Source: Kordia aestuariivivens
Lineage (GTDB): Bacteria; Bacteroidota; Bacteroidia; Flavobacteriales; Flavobacteriaceae
NCBI RefSeq assembly: GCF_014397005.1
Contig: NZ_JACGWS010000008.1
Coordinates: 124,001 to 188,000 of the forward strand
Direction of reading: 5' to 3'
DNA length: 64,000 nucleotides
In this document: one piece after another, positions 31,788-41,415 of the stretch
How the letters are laid out: the number at the start of each line of letters is the position of its first letter
Numbering within the stretch: the stretch's first letter is position 1
Position numbers and translations under genes: made by a program
Notes under the pieces: generated by a model
Told to the model about the DNA's origin: nothing
The model's input: only the letters and a program-made list of their open reading frames with translations
Database searches by the model: none

Positions 31788-32633
31788 TTATCGCACTCCA
31801 GAAGATTTTTTCCCGGCATGTTTAATAGCACATCCTAAATCTCTTCCATCCACAATGCCTCCACATTTTCCACCTACTAAAAAACCGAAGACATCTGCGC
31901 CGCCTCTTTTTATACCTCGCCAGAGATCACCAAAAAAACCTTTTTGAATAGGTCCTATTCTGTTAGTGCCTCTATTGTAATAACTCATGTGTATTAAACG
32001 GTAATTCCAAGGATGTGAGCTATCGAGTGTGGCATTGATCCAATAGCTATAACTATTTTTGGCAATACTACAAGCTCCTAAAATATTTGCGGCATAATTT
32101 CCTGTTTTTGTAGTTAGATCATGTATTACGGTATAATTGTTAATAACAAAATTTTCAAATGCTTCAATCTCGGCAGTAAATTCTGCAACACTTTTGTAAG
32201 TGCTATTTTCAGGAGAAACCGCATTGTCTAAAATAGTAAGCAGCATGTCTGTCAATGGTATATCTTCAGGGTCAATAAAACCCATATTAACAAGCGTATT
32301 GGATGCATTGTTCATGTCGTCAAGCATTCCTTCTATCATTGTCATGTGTGTTTGTTGTGTTTGCCAATCATCACAGTTACAACTTGGGTTATTGAAATAT
32401 GAGTCGGAATAGGTATCTGCAAAGTAAAAAATGTCTTGTAAAGATGCATTGTTGAAATTTGGCATCGTAGCAATATGGTCCATCGCAAGATTGTGAGCTA
32501 GTCCATAACCTGTAAAGTCACTATAGGTTTTTAGATTGTTTTCTGGAGTAATTCTCTGGCTTGTATTTTCATCTGTATTGCAAGAAAAAATGATAAGCAT
32601 TAGTAATGTCAGAAGTGTTAATTTTTTTTTCAT
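31788..32633 (-). CDS. Hypothetical lipoprotein with Gly-rich C-terminus
   Basis: 281 residues. Lipobox LIIFSC with Cys18. The middle is helical and Asn/Met-rich (GLAHNLAMDHIATMPNFNNA, MIEGMLDDMNNASNTLVNMG); the last 55 residues are Gly/Lys-rich and partly hydrophobic (GFFGDLWRGIKRGGADVFGF, GGIVDGRDLGCAIKHAGKK), resembling a small amphipathic peptide. Family not recognised. Similar 'DHI..MP' lipoproteins exist in Bacteroidota to my knowledge without a known role. Confidence 0.7.
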   Translation of the reverse strand: MKKKLTLLTLLMLIIFSCNTDENTSQRITPENNLKTYSDFTGYGLAHNLAMDHIATMPNFNNASLQDIFYFADTYSDSYFNNPSCNCDDWQTQQTHMTMIEGMLDDMNNASNTLVNMGFIDPEDIPLTDMLLTILDNAVSPENSTYKSVAEFTAEIEAFENFVINNYTVIHDLTTKTGNYAANILGACSIAKNSYSYWINATLDSSHPWNYRLIHMSYYNRGTNRIGPIQKGFFGDLWRGIKRGGADVFGFLVGGKCGGIVDGRDLGCAIKHAGKKSSGVR

Positions 32634-32811
32634 AATGTTGTTATTTAGTTGGTTACAATTAAATTTAACATTAAAAAATTAACTTTTAGTATACGAATGC
32701 CGTAATTTTATAGCGGAAAAACCTTAATAAAAGTTGCTATTTGTAGAGGTGACAATTTTTCATGTAAATGAATCTTGGCTAATTTTTTGAATACTTGATT
32801 TAAAATTTTAT

Positions 32812-33567
32812 ATGTATTCAAAACAATCTCCATTTGTATTTACACCAGAAGTCGTACTGCTGCCATTTCTATTTATATTCTCAATTTGGTTGGTGTATTG
32901 GTCAGAAATACGTTTTGGATTTCGTTTTAATGAGTACGGCGTGTATCCAAGAACGTTGAAAGGATTGCGAGGCGTTATTCTGAGCCCGTTTATTCACGGA
33001 AGCTTGAAACATGTTTGGAATAATACCATTCCGTTGTTTCTGCTGAGTGCTTCGGTAATTTACTTTTACAGGTCGCAGCGTTGGACAATATTTTTGATTG
33101 GATTGTTTGGTTCAGGAATTTTGACATGGATTATTGGGCGAGAAGCAAACCACATTGGCGCGAGCGGTTTTATTTATGTGTTGATGAGTTTTATCTTTTT
33201 TAAAGGAGTTATCACGAAGTATTACAGGTTTGTGGCGCTGTCTTTAATCATCATGTTTTTGTATGGTGGAATGCTGTGGTATTTATTTCCGATTGAACCA
33301 CATATTTCATGGGAAGGTCACTTAGGTGGATTTACGACAGGCTTTTTGTTAGCAGTTTTTCTTCCAGTTGTATATTCAAAGGACACCTACGAATGGGAAA
33401 AAGAAGAGTTTGTTCCAGAAAATGATCCCTTTATGAGACATTTTGATGAAGATGGAAATTTTATCGAAATTCTACCAGATGAAGTTGAAGAAACACCACA
33501 AGAGTTATCTTCAATAAAGATAAATTATATCTACGTTGACAATTCTAAAATAAACGAAGAAGAATAG
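32812..33567 (+). CDS. Rhomboid intramembrane serine protease
   Basis: 251 residues. Catalytic dyad S118 in NHIGASGF (GxSG motif) and H170 in WEGHLGGFTTG; the upstream HG at 62-63 (FIHGSLKHVWNN) matches the HxxxN motif. Six membrane segments fit the basic rhomboid core. The tail after residue 187 is acidic and soluble (EEFVPENDPFMRHFDEDG). It cuts membrane proteins in the plane of the membrane; substrates unknown. It ends 1 base before the convergent rlmB. Confidence 0.9.
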   Translation: MYSKQSPFVFTPEVVLLPFLFIFSIWLVYWSEIRFGFRFNEYGVYPRTLKGLRGVILSPFIHGSLKHVWNNTIPLFLLSASVIYFYRSQRWTIFLIGLFGSGILTWIIGREANHIGASGFIYVLMSFIFFKGVITKYYRFVALSLIIMFLYGGMLWYLFPIEPHISWEGHLGGFTTGFLLAVFLPVVYSKDTYEWEKEEFVPENDPFMRHFDEDGNFIEILPDEVEETPQELSSIKINYIYVDNSKINEEE

Positions 33568-34308
33568 TTACGACAAACGTTGTCTTATCATTTCATATAA
33601 AAAGGCACCACAAGCTACAGAAACATTTAACGATTCTATTTCTCCTAAGATTGGTAATTTTGCTTGTTGATCTACAATTTTGAGGATAGAAGGTGAAACT
33701 CCTTTTCCTTCAGAACCCATAACAATAGCGACAGGCACTGTGAAATCGATATCATACAATGTGTTTTCTGTTTTTTCAGTAGCAGCAACAATTTGCACAC
33801 CAGAACTTTGTAAATGATAGATGGCATCTTTGATGTGATCCACTTTACAGATAGGCATTTTAAATATGGCGCCAGCTGAAGTTTTTACTGTATCTGCATT
33901 TACAGGTGCGCCTCCTTTTTTCTGAATGATGATTCCGTCAACTCCAGTACATTCTGCTGTACGGATGATGGCACCAAAATTTCGGACATCACTTAGTTGA
34001 TCTAAGATTAAAAACTTTGGAACACGCCCAGATTCAATTACACTTAATACTAAAGTATCTAGATCGTGAAATTCTATGGGAGAAATTAATGCAACAACAC
34101 CTTGATGATTCTTTTTGGTGAGTCTATTTAGCTTTTCAGGCGGAACAAACGAAGTACTGATTGCGTTTGTGCGCAAAAGGTGGTCTAATTCATTGAATAG
34201 TTCGCCTCTAAGCCCTTTTTGAACAAAAACTTTATCTACGTTAAGTCCAGAGTTAATCGCCTCTATAATGGCTCTTATACCGAATATTTGTGTGTTATCA
34301 TTTTGCAT
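33568..34308 (-). CDS. rlmB: 23S rRNA 2'-O-methyltransferase RlmB-like (TrmH family)
   Basis: 246 residues from ATG 34308 (MQNDNTQIFGIRAIIEAINSG); a start at 34338 would add ten residues reaching into the terminator palindrome. SPOUT/TrmH motifs: LDQLSDVRNFGAIIRTAECT, IVMGSEGKGV and LNVSVACGAFLYEMIRQR, with a substrate-binding N-terminal domain. RlmB methylates G2251 of 23S rRNA; TrmH-type specificity elsewhere is possible. Stop abuts the rhomboid gene stop. Confidence 0.88.
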   Translation of the reverse strand: MQNDNTQIFGIRAIIEAINSGLNVDKVFVQKGLRGELFNELDHLLRTNAISTSFVPPEKLNRLTKKNHQGVVALISPIEFHDLDTLVLSVIESGRVPKFLILDQLSDVRNFGAIIRTAECTGVDGIIIQKKGGAPVNADTVKTSAGAIFKMPICKVDHIKDAIYHLQSSGVQIVAATEKTENTLYDIDFTVPVAIVMGSEGKGVSPSILKIVDQQAKLPILGEIESLNVSVACGAFLYEMIRQRLS

Positions 34309-34324
34309 GGGACAAATATAAAAT

Positions 34325-34352
34325 AAAAAACCACCCAATTGGGTGGTTTTTT
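34325..34352. terminator. Palindromic terminator after Sus-like operon
   Basis: A perfect 28-base palindrome with GGGTGG/CCACCC core and A6/T6 flanks (AAAAAACCACCC, GGGTGGTTTTTT). It ends the minus-strand lipoprotein/SusCD transcript 68 bases after the stop at 34420, and because it is symmetrical it can act on either strand. Confidence 0.85.
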
Positions 34353-34419
34353 GTATGTATTATCATGTTATTTCTATATTAGTGTGTAAACAGAATTTCT
34401 GTAAACGACATTAGAAATG

Positions 34420-35286
34420 TTACTGACAGTATGATACAGGTAATTCACCTGCGTCACGTCCAGCTGTTACAGCAAATAATAAGCTACCATCTGGATTGTA
34501 AATTTCGAAGCTAATTTCTCCCCAATTGTCTCCAGGGAAATTCCAAACAGCTCCTACGATATCAGTTCCAACTTCAACTGTAGTAGTTGCATCGAAGAAT
34601 GAAGTACTAGCAGGTCCTGTACAATCAGCACTTCCTAAGAAAGTACCAGCAGCGTTTCCATAAGGAGAACACATACCAAATTCTACAACACTTTCAGTAC
34701 CACCAACATCAGTTAGAGTAACAGTAACTCCTGCACCTCCACTAGCTTCATCAGTTTGCCATCCGTCTCCATAAGAGTCATGCATGTCTATTACATACGT
34801 ACCTGGCTGTGGCTCACCACCACATAACAAATTAACTCTGTGTACAGTTGTAGCACTTCCGTCAGATAATCCAACAGAAATTCCTCTTGTAGCAGTTGTC
34901 AATTCAATATCAAAAACAATATCTCCATTAGCAATTAAAGTTGCTACGGCTGTTGGTAAAATATTAAGCTCAATACTATTTGAGTTAGTATTTGCAGAAA
35001 TGGTTAATGATGAACCAAATCCAGTTGCAACGTCAGATGGTACACCATCTACATTTACAATGTTATAACCAACAACTAAAGAACTTGCGTTTACTGGAGC
35101 TGTAAAGTTAATAGGAATATTTACCGTAGTAGTTCTTGAAGTAACAGCTACTGTAGTTTCCGCTGAAGGAAACTCCACCCATCCATATTCATTATCGAAT
35201 TGGAATCTACTGCCATCATCACTTACACAACTGTATGTAAGTACCAATACTACTGGTATGATGAATAATTTTATAAATTTTTTCAT
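34420..35286 (-). CDS. Surface lipoprotein with DSYGDGW domain (set 1)
   Basis: 288 residues. Lipobox LVLTYSC with Cys20. The first part is an Ig-like beta region (VAVTSRTTTVNIPINFTAP...IVFDIELTTATRG); from about residue 155 a second domain reads TYVIDMHDSYGDGWQ, then GAGVTVTLTDVGG and NWGEISFEIYNPDGSLL. The lipoprotein at 41416 has the same domain. It is the last gene of the first Sus-like set; the position equals that of SusE/SusF-like surface glycan-binding proteins. Ligand unknown. Confidence 0.8.
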   Translation of the reverse strand: MKKFIKLFIIPVVLVLTYSCVSDDGSRFQFDNEYGWVEFPSAETTVAVTSRTTTVNIPINFTAPVNASSLVVGYNIVNVDGVPSDVATGFGSSLTISANTNSNSIELNILPTAVATLIANGDIVFDIELTTATRGISVGLSDGSATTVHRVNLLCGGEPQPGTYVIDMHDSYGDGWQTDEASGGAGVTVTLTDVGGTESVVEFGMCSPYGNAAGTFLGSADCTGPASTSFFDATTTVEVGTDIVGAVWNFPGDNWGEISFEIYNPDGSLLFAVTAGRDAGELPVSYCQ

Positions 35287-35297
35287 AACAGGGTTAT

Positions 35298-36134
35298 TTA
35301 TATTTTAGTTAATGTATACGTAGTTGTTGCAACTGAACCACATATTTCTTCTGTATCTTCTGCAAAAAGAATGGTCATGTTAGTATCATCTGCAGTATTA
35401 TAAGTACCTGCACCAGAAGGTCCAAATGCTATAGAACCACCACATCCTACTCCTGAAACTTGAGGAGAAACTAATCCGTTTGATACAGTAGTTCCACATA
35501 CTAAGCTAAAAGAGAAATCAACATTAGGGTTAGCAAATCCAAAACTTGGATAACACTTCACGTTAAATGTTCTTTCAGTAGAAGCAGTTCCAGGAACTAA
35601 TTCTACAGCAATACCAGTTCCTAATGCTGGAGCAAATCCAGCAGCACCGATACCACCTGATACGAAATCTAAAGTATACATACCTGTTGCGAAAGTTGCA
35701 GCAATTGGACAAATCTCTATTATTGTTAAAGTGTGAACTTGTGAGCTACCAACACCACCGTCAACAGAATCAATTTTTAATGATAAAGTTTCACCAGCTG
35801 TAGTTAGTCCATCATCAATACCAGTAACTGTTAAAGTTCCGAAGAATTCGTTAGCAGGTATTGTAACAGTAGTAGGGAATGTATACATTCCACTAGTTGC
35901 TGTAGTGTTATCTGCATCAACAGAAACATTTACTGTTCTTGCTGTTGATGATATAGTACTAGCTCCCACAGAAATATCTATGGTGTTCGTATTATTGATC
36001 TCAACCTCTAATGTCGAAGATATTCCGTTAAAGTAAGCCAAAGTTTGGCTACCATCATATATTGGTGACTCCGTTTCCTCACATGAAGTGAACATAAACA
36101 AGGCACCTATGAAAAGTATTGCGATTTTTTTCAT
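35298..36134 (-). CDS. Sus-set lipoprotein with Calx-beta-like domain
   Basis: 278 residues. Lipobox FMFTSC with Cys18 followed by EETESPIYDG. About residues 25-140 resemble Calx-beta / DUF1735-like Ig folds (VNVSVDADNTTATSGMYTFPTTVTIPANEFFGTLTVTGIDD). The second half is Gly/Thr-rich and ends TTTYTLTKI. A surface lipoprotein co-transcribed with SusD (20 bases) and the DSYGDGW lipoprotein (11 bases). Ligand unknown. Confidence 0.78.
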   Translation of the reverse strand: MKKIAILFIGALFMFTSCEETESPIYDGSQTLAYFNGISSTLEVEINNTNTIDISVGASTISSTARTVNVSVDADNTTATSGMYTFPTTVTIPANEFFGTLTVTGIDDGLTTAGETLSLKIDSVDGGVGSSQVHTLTIIEICPIAATFATGMYTLDFVSGGIGAAGFAPALGTGIAVELVPGTASTERTFNVKCYPSFGFANPNVDFSFSLVCGTTVSNGLVSPQVSGVGCGGSIAFGPSGAGTYNTADDTNMTILFAEDTEEICGSVATTTYTLTKI

Positions 36135-36154
36135 TACTTTCTTTTTTTAGATTA

Positions 36155-37579
36155 TTAGTACCCTGAATTTTGGGTCATGTTAGGGTTAGCATTTATTTCT
36201 GCTTGTGGTATAGGAAAAGTAAACTTCTCAGAAGAAACTGGAAGTGAACATGGAATTCCACCAGCACAATCACTAGCATCTCTTTCGATACCTTGATTCA
36301 AGATATTTCTATATCTTTTAAGATCAACAAATCTGAAACCTTCATAACATAATTCTAATCTTCTTTCAGCTTTGATACCTGTTATAGCTTCGTTTAAAGA
36401 AGTATAAGCAGCTGTCGTTTGAGGAGATCCAAATCTAGCAGTTCTAACTGCATTCACGTCTGCAGAAGCAGCAGCGAAATCTGGAGCAGCTTTTCTAGCA
36501 TGCGCCTCAGCTCTGATTAAATAGATTTCAGAAAGTCTCATTGCCTTGTAGTCATTAATGTAGTTCGTATCAGCACCTGCTGGATACTTCCCAATAGTTA
36601 ATAAAGGAGGATTAGCTCCTGGATCACTTGCTGGATCAACATTTACTGTACGACGAACATCTCCAGTAGTAAAAAGACCAAATAATTCAGTTGACATTTC
36701 AATAAAGTTTCCACCTGTACCTGTAAAGATCCAGTTGAAAGCGATGTTACTATTGTTTCCTTGAACATTGTCAAACTTGAAGATAACTTCAGTTGTATCG
36801 GTATCTCCATTGAACATTGCAGTATACTGAGCTTGATTTGCTAATGAATAACTAGAAATTAAAGAATTCGCATTAGAAATTGCAGTAGTATAATCACCAC
36901 TATATAAAGCAACTCTAGCTCTCAAGAAAGTAATAAAGTCTTGAGTAGCGAAGTTCTTATCAGTTGAACTTGATGGCATTAAACTAGCAGCCAATGTAAG
37001 ATCATTATCAATTTCTGTTAAGTTCTCTGCAACAGTTGCTCTAGCAGGGAAATCTGAAGTAGATACTGTATTTTGGTAATGAACACCTAATGCAGAACCA
37101 TTTAATAAATCTTCAGAATAGTATGTTAATACATCATGGTGTAAATAAGCTCTGAAAGCATAACATTGTGCTAATACTTCGTTGTATGCACTAGTTTCAG
37201 ATGCTCCAGGAGTAATTGCAGCTGCACCAGCTAAAACACGGTTAAAGTTGTTAATCGCGTTATATCTGTCTGCCCAAGTTCCTTGGTCACCAGTTTGAGA
37301 GTTCAATATCTGGTTTAACAAGTTTAATTGTTGACCACCATTGTTTCCACCGATTCTAGTATTATCTGTAAAGATAGAGTTGAATGCTATTAAACTTGCA
37401 GTTCCACCTCCACGGTTTATACTATTTATTGCTCCACGTAATCCTGCTTCTAAATCTGAAACACTTTGATAAGCGGTTTCTTCAACCAAACTATCTACCG
37501 GAAAACGTTCTAATTGATCATCACAACTTACTGCGAAGAGTAAGGTAATAATAATTGGTATTAGAAAATATTTTTTCAT
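36155..37579 (-). CDS. SusD/RagB-family lipoprotein (set 1)
   Basis: 474 residues. Lipobox FAVSC with Cys19. SusD landmarks: LERFPVDSLVEETAYQSVSD near the start, RAYLHHDVLTYY, the conserved AMRLSEIYLIRAEAHAR (TPR region) and the C-terminal IKAERRLELCYEGFRFVDLKR, FPIPQAEINANPNMTQN. It caps the SusC transporter and binds the imported ligand at the cell surface. Gap to SusC is 10 bases. Confidence 0.95.
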   Translation of the reverse strand: MKKYFLIPIIITLLFAVSCDDQLERFPVDSLVEETAYQSVSDLEAGLRGAINSINRGGGTASLIAFNSIFTDNTRIGGNNGGQQLNLLNQILNSQTGDQGTWADRYNAINNFNRVLAGAAAITPGASETSAYNEVLAQCYAFRAYLHHDVLTYYSEDLLNGSALGVHYQNTVSTSDFPARATVAENLTEIDNDLTLAASLMPSSSTDKNFATQDFITFLRARVALYSGDYTTAISNANSLISSYSLANQAQYTAMFNGDTDTTEVIFKFDNVQGNNSNIAFNWIFTGTGGNFIEMSTELFGLFTTGDVRRTVNVDPASDPGANPPLLTIGKYPAGADTNYINDYKAMRLSEIYLIRAEAHARKAAPDFAAASADVNAVRTARFGSPQTTAAYTSLNEAITGIKAERRLELCYEGFRFVDLKRYRNILNQGIERDASDCAGGIPCSLPVSSEKFTFPIPQAEINANPNMTQNSGY

Positions 37580-37589
37580 TTTTTATTTT

Positions 37590-40500
37590 TTAAAAGTTTA
37601 AGTCAAATCCTAAAGAGAAAGTTCTTGGAACTGGATAATCGAAGAAACCAGTACTCTGGTTACTTTCAGGATCAAATCCTCTCCATTTTGTCCATGTTAC
37701 TAAGTTTGTTCCTTGAACAAAAATTCTCATTCCTGATAAGATATTTGTTTTTTCTAAGATTTTAGAATCAACTGTGTATGATAATGTAACGTTTCTTAAA
37801 CGTAAGAAAGATGCATCCTCGATATAACGATCTCCATCAACTGCACGTAGACCTCCAAAAGATAATGATGGAATGTCTGTTACTTGTCCAGGAGTAGTCC
37901 ATGCGTTTAATATCGTAGTTGACTGGTTAGCAAATCCTGCTAATCCTACATCTTCTACAATTGCTAATGAACTGTTCTGTCTATATCTGTCTGCTACAAA
38001 TGAGAATAAAGAACTTAATGTGAATCCTTTGTATGAGATATCAGCTCCGAAACCTCCAGTATATGTAGGATCAAAGTTTTTATCTAAATAAACTGCATCG
38101 TCTGGATTGAAAACATTTGTAATGTCACCGTTGATATCTAAGTAAAGTGGCTGACCATTTGATGGATCAACTCCTGCCCATCTTACCTGGTGCCATGTAT
38201 TAGCAGGACGTCCTTCAGCTACACGTAATGTGTTTCCTGTAAATCCACCTGGTAATCTTTCAACTTCGTTTTTGTTGTAGTTACCATTAGCAAATATTTT
38301 AACAGACCATGGGTTCGTTGCTGATTTTCTTAATATATCGTAAGCGATTTGTAAATCAACACCTGTATTACTCATGTCAGCAACGTTTGCTGTAACTTGG
38401 TTGTATCCAGTACCTGCAACAGATAATAATTTCTGAGAGAATAAATCTTTTGTTACTTCTCTATAGTAATCTAGTTCTCCAGATAATCTATTGTTCCATA
38501 AACCGAAACTTAAACCAACGTTGAATTTATTAGCAGTTTCCCACTTAATGTTTTCATCAACTAAAGTACCTAAGTTATATCCTGTACCTAATTGGTAACT
38601 AGGACCAGCATTTACAGTTTGAAGACCTTGATAACGGCTACCAACGTTTTGGTTACCTACAACTCCGTAACTTACTCTAAGTTTTAATGTAGAGATTACA
38701 TCAACTTCACTCATGAAGTCTTCGTTGTCAATATTCCATCTACCTGCAACCGACCAGAATGTTCCAGTAGGGTTTTTAGGGAAACGAGATGTTTGGTCAC
38801 GTCTTATTGTTGCTTCAATACCATATTTACCTTGGTAATCTATAGCAGCTGTAGCAAATACAGAAGCTAAAGCAATTTCAGATTCTGAAGAAGCAACACC
38901 TGGAATATAGTTGAAAACTTGATCTTCTGGATCATCAACACCATCACCGTTTGAATCAGCAGGGAATTCAGCAGTGTTTCCAGCTGTGAACCCACTTCCT
39001 GAACCTGGTAATGCAGGATTCAAACCAAAAGCTGTAAATCCAGCTGATTGTGTGTTAGAGTAGTTGTACTCTCCGTATAAAGAAGCTGTTACGCTTAAGT
39101 CTTCTGTAATATCATTTTGATATCTTAAGAAAGCATTCGCTATGAAGTTAGCATCTCTAAAGAAAGTTTCACTTTGTGATCCTTTTTCTTCTGAAGCTTG
39201 ACTAGGAGTAATTAAACCTCTAATACTTCCTGGAGCAGTAATTTGTAACAACTCAATGTTTGTATAATCAATACCAACAGAACCTCCAGCAGTTAAGTTT
39301 TTCGCAAAGTTATAATCTGCAGAAATACTACCTACGGCTTTAAATTCATTTTCTTGATCAGTATTTAATCGTGCTGTGTTCAATGCTAAGAAAGCAGTGT
39401 TAACGAATCCGTTAGCTCCACTTGCATTTACTGTACCATCAGCATTAAGAGCTCCACTTCCTTGAGTACCTACAAGGTTTAAACTTCCGTCAGGATTGTA
39501 TGGAGATAAATATGGTAATCCAATGTAAGGTACAATGAACGGGTTGTCTAACTGACCTCCTGTGTTACCACCTCTTGTTGCATCAACAATAAAGTTGTTT
39601 ACAGAGTAGTTTAACGTTAATGTAGTACCATAGTTAAATTTCTTGCTCTCAGAACTTCCGTTGAAGTTATTTCTGAAAGAGAAACGTTTTAAATCACTAC
39701 CAAGTGTAATACCTTCTTGCTTGTAATACTGAAGCGAAGTATATGAACTTGTGTTTTCACTACCTGTTGAAATACTTAATTCGTGAGATAATGTTGTTCC
39801 TTGTTGGAAAAAGATATCTGACCAGTTAGTATTTGTTTGTGCAGAAATTGCAGCAATTTGAGTATCTGATAAAGAATCTCCAAATTGGTTACCTGGTAAT
39901 AAATCTCTTTGAAATGTTAAGAACTGACTTGCGTTCATAACTTCAAATCTTGTTTTAGGCTTTACAGCAACACCATAAAGTGTTCTATACTGAATGTTAA
40001 GCCCAGAACCTTTTTTACCTTTCTTAGTAGTTACAATAACCACACCACCTGATCCTCTGTTACCATAAATAGCGGTAGCAGCTGCATCTTTTAATACAGA
40101 TAAAGATTCGATGTCGTTTTGGTTTAAACTTCTAAAGTTATCTTGATCTACTGGTACACCATCAATAACGAATAAAGGCTCAATATCACCTTGTAATGAT
40201 CCACGACCTCTAATAAGGATTGTTCCTGATTGTCCTGGTTGACCTGAACCTGTGTTCACACTAACCCCAGCAGCAGCACCCTGAAGGATCTGGTCTAAGG
40301 AGTTAATTGGCACTTGCTCAATAGTTGAACCATCAACCGTAGCAATTGCAGATGCTACTTTGGCGCTGTTTACTGCACCTCCATAAGCGACAATTGTTAC
40401 TGCTTCTAATGCTTCACCTTGTTTCAATTGTACATTGATAGTTGCAGATGTTACTTTGATTTTTTGTGATGTAAATCCTACGTAACTAAATACAAGCGTT

Positions 40501-40706
40501 TGCCCGTTGTTAGCTTTGATAGAATAATTACCGTCGAAATCAGTAGTTTTACCTGTGTTTGTACCTTCAATCAAAACAGTTGCTCCTGGTAACGGTAAAC
40601 CGGTGTCATCGGTTACTGTTCCTGAGACAGTCTGTTGTTGTGCAAACAGAATTTGCACAAATAACGCTAGGAATAGCGTTAGAATTCCACTAAACTTTGT
40701 TCTCAT
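37590..40706 (-). CDS. SusC/RagA TonB-dependent transporter (set 1)
   Basis: 1038 residues. Signal peptide 1-22, carboxypeptidase-D-like regulatory domain VSGTVTDDTGLPLPGATVLI, a TonB-box/plug with GRGSLQGDIEPLFVIDGVPV and SLSVLKDAAATAIYGNRGSG, and a 22-strand barrel ending FSLGFDLNF (C-terminal Phe). It imports an oligosaccharide or peptide across the outer membrane with SusD; the substrate is not deducible since no enzymes are adjacent. Its leader peptide and upstream DNA strongly resemble those of the SusC at 44024. Confidence 0.95.
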   Translation of the reverse strand: MRTKFSGILTLFLALFVQILFAQQQTVSGTVTDDTGLPLPGATVLIEGTNTGKTTDFDGNYSIKANNGQTLVFSYVGFTSQKIKVTSATINVQLKQGEALEAVTIVAYGGAVNSAKVASAIATVDGSTIEQVPINSLDQILQGAAAGVSVNTGSGQPGQSGTILIRGRGSLQGDIEPLFVIDGVPVDQDNFRSLNQNDIESLSVLKDAAATAIYGNRGSGGVVIVTTKKGKKGSGLNIQYRTLYGVAVKPKTRFEVMNASQFLTFQRDLLPGNQFGDSLSDTQIAAISAQTNTNWSDIFFQQGTTLSHELSISTGSENTSSYTSLQYYKQEGITLGSDLKRFSFRNNFNGSSESKKFNYGTTLTLNYSVNNFIVDATRGGNTGGQLDNPFIVPYIGLPYLSPYNPDGSLNLVGTQGSGALNADGTVNASGANGFVNTAFLALNTARLNTDQENEFKAVGSISADYNFAKNLTAGGSVGIDYTNIELLQITAPGSIRGLITPSQASEEKGSQSETFFRDANFIANAFLRYQNDITEDLSVTASLYGEYNYSNTQSAGFTAFGLNPALPGSGSGFTAGNTAEFPADSNGDGVDDPEDQVFNYIPGVASSESEIALASVFATAAIDYQGKYGIEATIRRDQTSRFPKNPTGTFWSVAGRWNIDNEDFMSEVDVISTLKLRVSYGVVGNQNVGSRYQGLQTVNAGPSYQLGTGYNLGTLVDENIKWETANKFNVGLSFGLWNNRLSGELDYYREVTKDLFSQKLLSVAGTGYNQVTANVADMSNTGVDLQIAYDILRKSATNPWSVKIFANGNYNKNEVERLPGGFTGNTLRVAEGRPANTWHQVRWAGVDPSNGQPLYLDINGDITNVFNPDDAVYLDKNFDPTYTGGFGADISYKGFTLSSLFSFVADRYRQNSSLAIVEDVGLAGFANQSTTILNAWTTPGQVTDIPSLSFGGLRAVDGDRYIEDASFLRLRNVTLSYTVDSKILEKTNILSGMRIFVQGTNLVTWTKWRGFDPESNQSTGFFDYPVPRTFSLGFDLNF

Positions 40707-40710
40707 TTTT

Positions 40711-40772
40711 TTAATTTATTTGAATTAGCTATCGCCAAAAATCCTAATTATATGTTAATAATCCAATTTTTT
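40711..40772 (-). repeat. Shared SusC upstream leader, copy 1
   Basis: About 60 bases directly upstream of the SusC start, nearly the same as at 47268-47328: TTTGAATTAGCTATC, CCAAAAATC and TATGTTAAT blocks on the plus strand. It probably holds the mRNA 5' leader. Confidence 0.7.
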
Positions 40773-41349
40773 TTTCTTAAAAATGATCTTAGATGTGAAG
40801 TTTTTTTTAAAAACAAGGTTTATTTTGGGTCTATAAACGTAGGTATACGTATAGAAATGAGGGTAATGCGTGTATAAAAAATATAAAATTATCAAAACGA
40901 TATAGTTTTGTTAAATATTTAACGAATTGATAAAATACTGGATTTGAAACCAATACTTTGTGAATATTTTTTAAAGAATACTAAAAACTCAATGATTCAG
41001 ACAATTTACTAGTGCTGATTTATTGTGTTTGTTAGTGTTGGAAGAGCAATTTCCAAATAAGCTGTGTGTTTTAAATTATTATCTAATGCTTTTGTAAGCA
41101 AATACACTATTCGCTGCGTAAACTTTTGCGCTGTTTAGTGCCGAGTATTTTTGCTTAAAATCAATAGTTTTGTTTTGAGTTGAATGAACTGGTCTTCTGT
41201 GTGCGGAGTATATTTTTATTTTAATTAATTCAGTATTGCTAAATATCACTAAAGAATCTCACTAGATTAGGTGTACTTTTAGTGGTTGTATTTTTATTTA
41301 TTTCATAGCTAAAATAGGCAGTCTGTTAAATCTGATTATATCTCAAAAA
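40773..41349. other. Intergenic gap upstream of SusC set 1
   Basis: No gene seen. A+T-rich (for example TTAGTGTTGGAAGAG, GCGTAAACTTTTGCGC). It should contain the promoter of the first Sus-like set, but no TAnnTTTG match with good spacing was found on the minus strand. Confidence 0.35.
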
Positions 41350-41380
41350 AACTGCCCATGAAATTTATTCATGGGCAGTT
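41350..41380 (-). terminator. Intrinsic terminator of SusCD set 2
   Basis: AACTGCCCATGAA and TTCATGGGCAGTT form a perfect 13-bp stem with a five-base loop; on the minus strand it is followed by TTTTTT. It lies 35 bases after the stop at 41416. Confidence 0.9.
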
Positions 41381-41415
41381 AGTTAAATATTGTAATAAGA
41401 TTTTTATTATATCTT